IMG/VR virus record: IMGVR_UViG_3300030109_003178
Span: 1-48,664 of that record
DNA: 48,664 nucleotides
Strand: one strand, 5' to 3'
Source of the DNA: a virus
The notes under the pieces are model-generated. The model was not told the DNA's origin, did no database searches, and saw nothing but the letters and a program-made list of their open reading frames with translations. The translations under genes were made by a program, and so were the position numbers. Of the stretch, positions 13,015 through 20,828 are shown piece by piece (position 1 is the first letter of the stretch; every line of letters starts with the position of its first letter).

Positions 13015-14330
13015 CCCAAGAGATCACGTTTGAAGCTCACCACGGGCAACAGCTAGTTTTATCTGACGAACATCGGTTTATGACTCTGGTCTGTGGTAGA
13101 CGCTGGGGCAAGGATCACTTAGCTGTTATTAAAATCTTATCCCATAGCCTATCTCACGTTTCCCCACGGGGCGGTAAGATATACGCATGGTTAAATCCTG
13201 TTTATAACCCTCAAGGCAAAGAAAGTTTTCGCGTCTTTAAAATGTTTGCGGAGAGTGGAGGTCTCATACAAAAGAGTATCGAAACTCCCCCTATGGAAAT
13301 CCGATTAATTAATGGAGATAAGGTTGTATTTTTTTCTGCTGATCAGCCTGACAACCTTCGTGGTGGTCAGTATGATGGCGTTATCATAAACGAGGCGGGG
13401 CTTATCTCAGACTTGGAGGACCTCTGGGCAGGGCCTATCGCGGCTATGTTATTAGACAGAGCAGGGTGGGCATGGCTCCAAGGGACTCCTAAAGGTAAAG
13501 GCCCCTTACATAAGTTCTTTCTTAGGGGGCTACCCGATAAGACTGATCAAGGGAAACCTAATCCTTGGAAGTCTTTTAGGTTCCCCACCAAGACTAATCC
13601 TTTCATTCCCCCCGAAGAGTTAGACAGACTCAAAGACGAGCTACCAGAAGACATCTTTCAACAGGAATTCTTGGCTGAGTTCTTAGACAGTGGAGGGGCT
13701 GTCTTTAGAGGGCTTGATAAGATGAGGAGAAATAGTGAGAACACTAAATTATTACCTCAAGCAGACATGTGTCGAGTTGGTATCGACCTTGCTAAACATA
13801 CTGATTTTACTGTTTGTATTGCTCTGGACCCTGCCAGTAATGTTATTGGCTTTGATAGGTTTAATAATCTCGACTGGAATATCGTCACAACAAGGATTGA
13901 GAGATTCTGTTCGCGTTTTCGGGGAACGGTGGTCCTTGATGCCAGTGGAGTGGGTGATCCAATCTACGATAACCTTGCGGCAAAAGGCCTTGCTATTCGA
14001 CCAGTTAAGTTCACTAACGAAAAGAAAACTCAGATGGTGCAAAACCTTATGCTCCTCATTGAGGAAGAAATCCTGAGAGTACCTTGGCCTGACCATAGTC
14101 ATGGGCAAGACAACATCACTGAGCATATATGGCAAGAGCTAGAAGCCTATAGTTATAACATCACGGCAACGGGCCGCATTAGATACGAGGCTCCAAAAGG
14201 GTTCCATGATGACTGTGTGACCGCCCTCTTCTTAGCGGCTTCTGAGCTTGCTCCGCAGATGGCTTCCCATCACATGTACCAAGCCCTAGATGTAAATAGG
14301 GAAATAGGTCAGGCTTCTCACGATTACTAG
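13011..14330 (+). CDS. terL: Terminase large subunit
   Basis: 439 aa, GTG start overlapping the previous stop by 4 bp. The ATPase half shows GRRWGKDH at residues 29-36 in the Walker A position and YDGVIINEAGL in the Walker B position. The nuclease half shows GIDLAKHTDF with D259, VVLDASGVGDP, and HDDCVTALFLA near the C-terminus: the RNase H-like acidic residues. It packs DNA into proheads and cuts concatemers. Odd points: Walker A ends GKD rather than GK(S/T), and Walker B has N instead of D before the glutamate. Gene order (before the portal) supports the call. Confidence 0.93.
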   Translation: MTQEITFEAHHGQQLVLSDEHRFMTLVCGRRWGKDHLAVIKILSHSLSHVSPRGGKIYAWLNPVYNPQGKESFRVFKMFAESGGLIQKSIETPPMEIRLINGDKVVFFSADQPDNLRGGQYDGVIINEAGLISDLEDLWAGPIAAMLLDRAGWAWLQGTPKGKGPLHKFFLRGLPDKTDQGKPNPWKSFRFPTKTNPFIPPEELDRLKDELPEDIFQQEFLAEFLDSGGAVFRGLDKMRRNSENTKLLPQADMCRVGIDLAKHTDFTVCIALDPASNVIGFDRFNNLDWNIVTTRIERFCSRFRGTVVLDASGVGDPIYDNLAAKGLAIRPVKFTNEKKTQMVQNLMLLIEEEILRVPWPDHSHGQDNITEHIWQELEAYSYNITATGRIRYEAPKGFHDDCVTALFLAASELAPQMASHHMYQALDVNREIGQASHDY

Positions 14331-14389
14331 ACAAATAACAGTAAACATCTTATTATCTTCGCTAAGTTTCTCTTTATTTGGGTGGTGTG

Positions 14390-14587
14390 ATGCACGGCAA
14401 TCCTCGTTTGAAGACAGGCCATCAACGGTTGCGTTCTCCTACTAAGCGTACTACCAAGGCTTCTCCCGCTCGTAAACTCAAAAGGTCTGTCGGAGGGAGC
14501 AAACAATGGGGGTTAAAAACAATGGCGAAGAGTGATGCTACCCATAACGCCCCTCGCCTTCATAAAACAATTTTACCCCCACACTAG
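14390..14587 (+). CDS. Small basic hypothetical protein, 65 aa
   Basis: Fits between the terminase and portal genes. The ATG at 14390 follows GGTGG; upstream GTG and TTG codons are in frame but less likely. The product is Lys/Arg-rich (RLKTGHQRLRSPTKRTTKASPARKLKRS) and ends 8 bp before the portal start. No family recognised; its charge suggests nucleic-acid binding or a disordered virion protein. Confidence 0.5.
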   Translation: MHGNPRLKTGHQRLRSPTKRTTKASPARKLKRSVGGSKQWGLKTMAKSDATHNAPRLHKTILPPH

Positions 14588-14595
14588 AGGTTAGA

Positions 14596-16839
14596 ATGGC
14601 TAGAAAACCGACCAATGTAGGAGAGCAATCTGGTATTGATAGTGTTGTTAACCCTACTGATCAGATACATGACAACATAGCAGAGGGAAGAATTGCAGAA
14701 GCAGACCCCAGACAGATGGGTCCTTATGTTGACCCTGAGGTAGCTTTAGAGAACGCACGGATTGATTTAATTAAAGATGCAGTAAATGAGCAGACTGCAT
14801 ATGACGAGCTAGATAGAACGGGGCCTATTTATGATCAAGCATTGGTTGACGAACTTAACGCAAAAGACGAAGACCCTGTTACTCAAGTTAGGGTTGAAGT
14901 CGAAGCTCCTACTGTGCTTCCTGACCAGCAAGGTCCTGAGGCGGTTGGTAACGCTCTCAACCGCGATGACAACGCGGCTGAATGGCTGGATCAAGAAACT
15001 GAACGGAAACTCGTAGATTACGCAAGAGCGCATTTTGACTTATCTTACGATAGGATATCAGACCGCTACCAGTACTGGCGGGATGCAGAAGTCACCCATG
15101 ATATCTATGTTCCCGCCAGTATTGTGGAGAGGTCCAATTCATCACAGAGATCATTTAATACAGGTAGTTTGTCTCAGGCCGAAGCCTCTGGTCGATACTC
15201 CAAGGGCAAGACTAAGGTTATTGATTCCATCAAAACTCCTTACTCTCGCGCAATCAGCGACACGATTTGCACATACAACTTGGCAATATTTGGTGGCGCA
15301 CCTCCCTTCAAATTAGAGTCTAGTGGCCCTGACGATCAGCGAAGAGCCGCCAAGATTCTAGAGCATCAACTACATAGGAACATGCGAAAGGTAGGTTATG
15401 AACAAAGACTCTATCAAATCTTTCTTGATAACAACCGCTATGGCATGTCGCCAGTCGCCTGTTTCTACGGCGTTGATGGTAATGTTCCTGTTAATATTGA
15501 CCCTTGGGCCTATTTCCCTGATCCTAGAGTAACTAGCCAGAACCGCCATGAAGCAGAGTTTGTTGGGTACAGGTCTTGGGCTTCTCGTACTACGCTTCAT
15601 AGACGTAACCATTACCAGAACCTACATCGGCTGGAACAGAACAGGCCTTCTACTTCTTGGAGGTCTAACTCTTATTTGAAAGAGGTTATCCGAGGACAGT
15701 CTATTGACCCTGCCCTTGCTAGTGCTTCTGAAGAATTAAGTGGAGCAGGATCGAAGATTGGCTACGCTCACATCTTAAACACTCTATATGTGTATTGTGA
15801 TCCAAGACGGTTTAACATCCCTGCACCTTTCGGACTTTATAGGATCGTCATTGCAGACGAGACTGTGATTATTCAGTTCGATAAGTCTCCTTATCCCCAC
15901 GGCCAGATACCCGTCATCCACGGCGAGGCAAACTACGATGCCCACCGTACTTTTGCTACATCCCTTTACGATCTCTTAATGCCTCTTCAGCGTTATCAAG
16001 ATTGGCTACTCCGTACCCGTGTTGAAAATGTGCAGAGCATTGTACAGAACCGTTTGGTTGTTGATCCGAACCGTGTGAATATTAGGGATATCCTTGATCC
16101 CAACGCGGCAAGACTTATTCGTACTCTTCCGGGGTCTAACCCTTCTGATGCTCTACTCCCTCTAACTATTCCCGATGCCACTAGGAATTACTGGCAAGAC
16201 ATGGATACCGCAGGGCAACTCATGCAGAGGGTAGCGGCGGCTAGCGACACAGCGCAAGGAATTCAAGCAGAGACTCAGCGTACTGCTACTGAGATTGCTC
16301 GACTTACTTCTCTAGGACAACAACGGTTAGGGATGCAAGCACGGCTACTTTCTGCAAGTACAGTGAGACCCTTGGTTCGTCAGATGGTCAGCAACCTTCA
16401 GTACTTCCAGATTGATGGCGGAACTGTAGCTCTCCAAGAGGAGGTAACTCCTGAGAATCCTCAGGGTATGATCTCTTATAACAGGTCAGAAATACTTGGC
16501 GATTTCGATTATGTTGTGGTAGACGGTACGTTACCTACTAGCCCGGAAGAGAACTCCGAGAATATTACTAGGGCTATTAGGGTGTTGACAGAGACAGGTG
16601 CGTCCCAAGGATGGGATATGAGTAAATTTGTAGAACGTCTGATTGAGAGCTTCGGCTTTTCAGATGTAGAGAATTGGAAGGCGGCTCCTCAACAGATGAT
16701 GCCAGATGAGCAGATACAACAGGAATTAGCGGCAGGAAATATCCTTCCAATGCAACAAGCTCAACAGGAGATGGGAATAGGACAACCTCCTATTGGCCCA
16801 GAACCTGATCTTGCCGTTCCAGCAGAGGTGATGCCTTAA
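14596..16839 (+). CDS. Portal / head-to-tail connector protein
   Basis: 747 aa. The N-terminal 130 residues are acidic. The central region has AEFVGYRSW and ILNTLYVYCDP. The segment ETQRTATEIARLTSLGQQRL is the conserved TATE-type element of podovirus head-tail connectors. A Q-rich C-terminus follows (QQAQQEMGIGQPP). It forms the dodecameric ring through which DNA enters and leaves the head. Its place between terminase and scaffold agrees. SD GAGG precedes the start. The length exceeds T7 gp8 (536 aa), the extra mostly at the acidic N-terminus. Confidence 0.88.
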   Translation: MARKPTNVGEQSGIDSVVNPTDQIHDNIAEGRIAEADPRQMGPYVDPEVALENARIDLIKDAVNEQTAYDELDRTGPIYDQALVDELNAKDEDPVTQVRVEVEAPTVLPDQQGPEAVGNALNRDDNAAEWLDQETERKLVDYARAHFDLSYDRISDRYQYWRDAEVTHDIYVPASIVERSNSSQRSFNTGSLSQAEASGRYSKGKTKVIDSIKTPYSRAISDTICTYNLAIFGGAPPFKLESSGPDDQRRAAKILEHQLHRNMRKVGYEQRLYQIFLDNNRYGMSPVACFYGVDGNVPVNIDPWAYFPDPRVTSQNRHEAEFVGYRSWASRTTLHRRNHYQNLHRLEQNRPSTSWRSNSYLKEVIRGQSIDPALASASEELSGAGSKIGYAHILNTLYVYCDPRRFNIPAPFGLYRIVIADETVIIQFDKSPYPHGQIPVIHGEANYDAHRTFATSLYDLLMPLQRYQDWLLRTRVENVQSIVQNRLVVDPNRVNIRDILDPNAARLIRTLPGSNPSDALLPLTIPDATRNYWQDMDTAGQLMQRVAAASDTAQGIQAETQRTATEIARLTSLGQQRLGMQARLLSASTVRPLVRQMVSNLQYFQIDGGTVALQEEVTPENPQGMISYNRSEILGDFDYVVVDGTLPTSPEENSENITRAIRVLTETGASQGWDMSKFVERLIESFGFSDVENWKAAPQQMMPDEQIQQELAAGNILPMQQAQQEMGIGQPPIGPEPDLAVPAEVMP

Positions 16840-17108
16840 TGCCTAAACGGACTAGTGGAGAACTAAAAACAGGGTTTGAGAAATTACGGAAGGAACCTTT
16901 CTTCCAGATTTACACTGAATCCCTGACAGGAGAATTTAACCGAGTACTTCAAGCTCTTATGCAAAATGCAAACTCGGATGAAAAAGAGCTTAGAGTATAT
17001 GCAAGTGTAATGAGCGCATTTCAAACTGCGTTGAATTTGCCTGATCTTTTGATCAAGCAAGCTGAAACGGAAGAGGAACTAGAGAATGGCCCCCACGAAC
17101 AAGAGTGA
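16839..17108 (+). CDS. Hypothetical head-assembly protein, 89 aa
   Basis: The start shares one base with the portal stop (TAATG) and the end overlaps the scaffold gene by 23 bp. It is helical and charged, with a Glu-rich C-terminus (IKQAETEEELENGPHEQE). Tight coupling to portal and scaffold suggests a head-assembly accessory; no family recognised. Confidence 0.75.
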   Translation: MPKRTSGELKTGFEKLRKEPFFQIYTESLTGEFNRVLQALMQNANSDEKELRVYASVMSAFQTALNLPDLLIKQAETEEELENGPHEQE

Positions 17109-18222
17109 GGCAGAAGTCACTGCCATGAAGAATAAAGGTTCTGGTGCAATCACCGATCCTAATCAAGCGGCGAACCCTCCTGAGAACGCCCCTCAACCTC
17201 CGTCAGACGCAGAGGCCAACCCAGATAAGGATGGTCTTCGTGCGGCAGACAGGTTGTATGCGAACGATAGGTTAGAAGCCGACTACGATTTTGAGGTGAT
17301 GCAGGATGTTGATCCTAGAGAGGATCGTCAACCTGAGGATGCAAACCAGCAAGAGCTTGGTGAGGATGCCGAGAGTGCCATTGATCGTATGCTCAAGATT
17401 AAATATCGGGGCAAAGAAGAAGAGATTCCCGAAGCAGATGCGATTACCATGGTTCAACAATTCAAGATGATGGACAACAAGTATGGTCCTATCCTTGAGT
17501 TGGCTCGTAAGCTCTCTGATCAAACAGGGGAGAAAGACCCCGAACAAATCGCATTAATGATGGCGCAGAACTTCGGTGCGTTATCCCAAGGCGTGGACAA
17601 TTCTGCTTCTCCTCAAGAAGCTCCTGTCCAAGCACCTCAGGTTAACCCAGAAGTTATGCAGATGCAGAATCAAGCTAGTCAAGAGGATGCACGGCAGAAG
17701 GCTCAAGCCTTCTTTGATGATAATGGGTTGACTCCTACAGAGGATGCCATGGCTTCTATGCAGAATATGATTCTGTATGGAGATCAAATGTCAACGATAG
17801 CTAGTATGTTGCCATCCATGATGTCAGATATTGAGGCTTTCAAACAACAACAAGCCCAGAATGTGATGCAAAGCCAACGCAGTCTAGTGGACACCACGGC
17901 TTCTGCTACTGCTCAAGAACTAGGGATAGACACTGAACAAGAGTTCAACGACTATATTAGTTGGGTGGAAGAGCAGGAGCAGTTCATTCCGGGATACAAA
18001 GAAATCATTAGTGCAAATCCTAAAGCGATGGATAAATCTATTCGGGATTACCATGCTATTGCTACTGGAAATAGAAGTACTCAGGAGCAAGCGGCTATGA
18101 AGCGTAATGTCGAAAAGACTATTCAACGTGCTGGAGGAGAAACGGTTGCCAGTCGGGGTAGTGATGCTCCGGGAGGTCCTCCTCCTAAGGACTTTAATGA
18201 TGAGATAATGAATCTAATTTAA
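17086..18222 (+). CDS. Scaffolding protein
   Basis: 378 aa, acidic and Gln/Met-rich, with a disordered N-terminus (ANPPENAPQPPSDAEANPDKDG), long helical stretches (QMQNQASQEDARQKAQAFF; MSDIEAFKQQQAQNVMQSQ) and almost no cysteine. These are scaffold features, and it sits between portal and major capsid genes. It would template prohead assembly and leave before DNA filling. Called mainly by composition and position. Confidence 0.75.
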   Translation: MAPTNKSEAEVTAMKNKGSGAITDPNQAANPPENAPQPPSDAEANPDKDGLRAADRLYANDRLEADYDFEVMQDVDPREDRQPEDANQQELGEDAESAIDRMLKIKYRGKEEEIPEADAITMVQQFKMMDNKYGPILELARKLSDQTGEKDPEQIALMMAQNFGALSQGVDNSASPQEAPVQAPQVNPEVMQMQNQASQEDARQKAQAFFDDNGLTPTEDAMASMQNMILYGDQMSTIASMLPSMMSDIEAFKQQQAQNVMQSQRSLVDTTASATAQELGIDTEQEFNDYISWVEEQEQFIPGYKEIISANPKAMDKSIRDYHAIATGNRSTQEQAAMKRNVEKTIQRAGGETVASRGSDAPGGPPPKDFNDEIMNLI

Positions 18223-18239
18223 CTCTTAACAATTAGATT
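18211..18239 (+). terminator. AT-rich inverted repeat at the end of the scaffold gene
   Basis: AATCTAATT (18211-18219) and AATTAGATT (18231-18239) form a 9-bp stem over the scaffold stop codon, followed by TGTTTTTG. It could be a weak terminator, but the right arm overlaps the -35 of the capsid promoter, so it may equally be an operator. Confidence 0.4.
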
Positions 18240-18254
18240 TGTTTTTGCTACAAT
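18226..18254 (+). promoter_or_regulatory. Candidate strong promoter of the major capsid gene
   Basis: TTAACA (18226-18231), 17-bp spacer, TACAAT (18249-18254): five of six matches in both hexamers at ideal spacing. It gives the capsid mRNA a leader of about 135 nt (to 18395) and, with the terminator at 19601-19639, makes the capsid gene a self-contained transcription unit. Confidence 0.65.
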
Positions 18255-18395
18255 TCGATAACTACACAGGCCTACCTAGGTTTGCCGTATAGCAGTCAAG
18301 ACCCGATCAAGGAAACTCACTGTTATTCCGCTGTATGACTTCGGAGCCACCGTAGCGAATTTAATCTTTAACCCTCAAACGCCATGGAGGTTTTT

Positions 18396-19574
18396 ATGGC
18401 TACATTAGGTATGAGGGGTACTGGTTCGTTTGCGGCGGATCATCGCCCCGAAAACTGGAGACAGAAGTACTTGATGCTGGAGCCTAACGGTTCTGCACCT
18501 CTTACTGCTATCCTCTCCATGCTCCCATCTGAGAAAACAGATGACCCGGAGTATCACAACTTTCGTAAAGACATGCCCAACTGGACTGGCACGGTGAAAG
18601 TCGGATCAGGTGCTATTGGTAGTACCAGTGACACTGGTTTGGAATTCGGCGCATCTGCTGATGCTGAGTTCTGTCGGGCTGGACAACTCTGGAAGAACGC
18701 TACAACAGACGAAGTCTTCCGAATCACTTCTATCAGTGGAGCCGTTGCCGTTATTGAACGCGGTGTCGGTAACAGTGGTACGGGTGTAAACATGTCAGCC
18801 GCCGATGTGATCTATATGATCGGTAATTCAAACGCTGAAGGTGCGGATATTCCGTCCTCCATCAGTTATGATGCCGCATCTACGGAAAACTACACGCAGA
18901 TTTTCCGTACTCCATATAGCATCTCTCGTACTGCTATGCACACCAACTTCCGTACTGGGGATCAGTATCTCGAAAAGAGCCGTGACGCTCTTAAAGAGCA
19001 TATGGTTTCCATGGAACGTGCGTTCATGTTCGGTAAGAAAAGCTCTGATGCAGCGGCTCTTACGGAACGTACTACCGAAGGTATTTTCACCTCTGTTACA
19101 ACGAACATGAGTGATGCGGCTTCGGCTTTTGCTACCAACAATAAGGTGACGGAAGCTGAACTGGATACGTTCTTGGCAGAGAAAGCCTTCGCTTTCGGCT
19201 CCAGCGAGAAGCTGGCCCTTTGCGGTTGGAAAGTTGCTAACTTCCTTCAGCAAATCGGCAAAGCTCGCTGGCAACCAGTAGACTATAGCGACTCTTCTTA
19301 TGGCATCTCTCTTCAGACCTATAAGACTTTCGCTGGAACTCTACAGGTTAAGACACACCCCATGTTCCGTCAGATCACTGGTTTTGAGAACAACATGATT
19401 ATTCTCGACACCAAGGACCTTCGCTATCGGTTCATTGACGATACCCAACTTTTGAAGGATCGTCAGACCGCTGGTAAAGACGGAGTAACGGACGAGTACC
19501 TTACCGAGTGTGGTTTGGAACTTCTCCAAGAGAAAACCCATGCGGGTATTCTCAACTGGAGTGTTGCGCCGTAA
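18396..19574 (+). CDS. Major capsid protein
   Basis: 392 aa from the ATG at 18396, chosen because GGAGG ends five bases before it; an ATG at 18384 contains that SD and is rejected. The protein begins MATLGMRGTGSFAADHRPENWR and shows mixed beta/alpha composition with a central FRTPYSISRTAMHTNFRTGDQYLEKSRD region, consistent with an HK97-fold capsid protein. It follows the scaffold, has its own promoter and leader, and ends before a strong terminator, as expected for the most abundant virion protein. The exact family was not verified. Confidence 0.88.
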   Translation: MATLGMRGTGSFAADHRPENWRQKYLMLEPNGSAPLTAILSMLPSEKTDDPEYHNFRKDMPNWTGTVKVGSGAIGSTSDTGLEFGASADAEFCRAGQLWKNATTDEVFRITSISGAVAVIERGVGNSGTGVNMSAADVIYMIGNSNAEGADIPSSISYDAASTENYTQIFRTPYSISRTAMHTNFRTGDQYLEKSRDALKEHMVSMERAFMFGKKSSDAAALTERTTEGIFTSVTTNMSDAASAFATNNKVTEAELDTFLAEKAFAFGSSEKLALCGWKVANFLQQIGKARWQPVDYSDSSYGISLQTYKTFAGTLQVKTHPMFRQITGFENNMIILDTKDLRYRFIDDTQLLKDRQTAGKDGVTDEYLTECGLELLQEKTHAGILNWSVAP

Positions 19575-19600
19575 CCTAAGGCTAGACAATTCCTAGACAA

Positions 19601-19639
19601 AACGGCCTCTAAAGAGTATTCTTTGGAGGTCGTTTTTGT
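19601..19639 (+). terminator. Strong intrinsic terminator after the capsid gene
   Basis: AACGGCCTCTAAAG (19601-19614) pairs with CTTTGGAGGTCGTT (19621-19634): 14 bp with two G-U pairs, loop AGTATT, followed by a T-rich tail. Two TAGACA hexamers (19583, 19594) lie just before it. Confidence 0.9.
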
Positions 19640-19659
19640 TTGTGGACATGGAGTCTTAG

Positions 19660-20112
19660 ATGCCAGCAAGGAAAAAGAAAGATATTCAGCCCAACACTCC
19701 CAAGGATCAAGTCTTCTACACTAAGAAGATGAACGCTATCACTATCCGAAATAAGGATTATGTCTTCTACAAAGGTAAACTGGAGGTTCCCCATGAGATC
19801 GGGGAGCTTATTAGGCAGACTAGTCATTATGCCAACGGGTCTCTCCTAGCGTCCGAAGAGTCGATTCTGGTAAATGATCAATTAGAAGCGAAGGCTAATT
19901 ACGAAGAGTTGGTGTCTTTAATGAAAGATGCCAAAGGGGATCATGTCTTTCGTGTTAATATACGTCCTCACCTGACTATCCCTGTTAGAGGGGAGAATGT
20001 TATCTTTAATAACCATTACGCTGTGGTTTCTGAAGAACAAGCCGAGGTGTTACGGACTCACCCATTCCTCAATCAGGGTAAGATAACTGAGGTGACTGTA
20101 GAGTTGCGATGA
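19660..20112 (+). CDS. Hypothetical head or head-tail protein, 150 aa
   Basis: Begins with basic MPARKKKD and continues with beta-rich segments (ITIRNKDYVFYKGKLEVPHEIGE; RVNIRPHLTIPVRGENVIFNN). The ATG follows a GGAG about ten bases upstream. It lies between capsid and adaptor genes and overlaps the next gene by 4 bp. Possibly a head-completion or decoration protein; no family recognised. Confidence 0.75.
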   Translation: MPARKKKDIQPNTPKDQVFYTKKMNAITIRNKDYVFYKGKLEVPHEIGELIRQTSHYANGSLLASEESILVNDQLEAKANYEELVSLMKDAKGDHVFRVNIRPHLTIPVRGENVIFNNHYAVVSEEQAEVLRTHPFLNQGKITEVTVELR

Positions 20113-20828
20113 GTACATCACTTAATCTTGGTCAATCCAGCGATAGAGGAGATTTCTCTGGCGGTCTTTATCTTGCACAAAATGCTATGCAAGAACTAGG
20201 GGACGCAGAGGCTTCTTACTATATTACTGCTAACCAACAAAGATTCCTTAATTACGCTAATCGTGTAGTCACAGATGTAAATCGTCATCCAATGTTTCTG
20301 GATTTACTAGACGCGGCTTACGATGATCAGCAAGGTTCTATCACTGCTGATAGCCAGACCCTAGTTCTTACAGGAACTCCTACGGTAACCTTCAACACAT
20401 ATACACCAGTCAAAGTAGCTGGGGCTGGGTTTAGTTCTGAGAGTGGGGGAGAGGCCGCTACAACGGCTGGAGATTTGTACACTTTCGTCATCAGACAGAC
20501 TACTGACAGTTCTGGTAATACAGTCTCAAACTCTTGGAGATTAGCAGACACGGCTGGTGTTACAGTTACAGATGCAGTGGTTTCCCATCCTTATAAAACG
20601 AGAATAAAACGATACACTGAATTAAGCAGTGATACTTATAGACCTATTGACGATGAAGTAATGGTCTTAGGTATCAAGAGTTATTTTATGAAAGATGACT
20701 CTGACACTAACAACGCAGGGCTAATTACGTTAGCGCAAAACGAATATACGCTTTCAATGAATTCGTGGTTAGGCTCTATTGTTAATATTCAAGGGAACCT
20801 GACGGTAGAAATTAGCGAGTACACCTAA
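20109..20828 (+). CDS. Tail tubular protein A-like adaptor (T7 gp11 position)
   Basis: 239 aa. The N-terminal helical part (LYLAQNAMQELGD, NQQRFLNYANRVVTDVNRHPMF) is followed by a beta-rich insert and a C-terminal half with SNSWRLAD and SDTYRPIDDEVMVLGIKSYF. Placement between capsid and a large beta-rich tail protein matches the podovirus adaptor that docks under the portal. Assigned mostly by order and size. Confidence 0.7.
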   Translation: MSTSLNLGQSSDRGDFSGGLYLAQNAMQELGDAEASYYITANQQRFLNYANRVVTDVNRHPMFLDLLDAAYDDQQGSITADSQTLVLTGTPTVTFNTYTPVKVAGAGFSSESGGEAATTAGDLYTFVIRQTTDSSGNTVSNSWRLADTAGVTVTDAVVSHPYKTRIKRYTELSSDTYRPIDDEVMVLGIKSYFMKDDSDTNNAGLITLAQNEYTLSMNSWLGSIVNIQGNLTVEISEYT

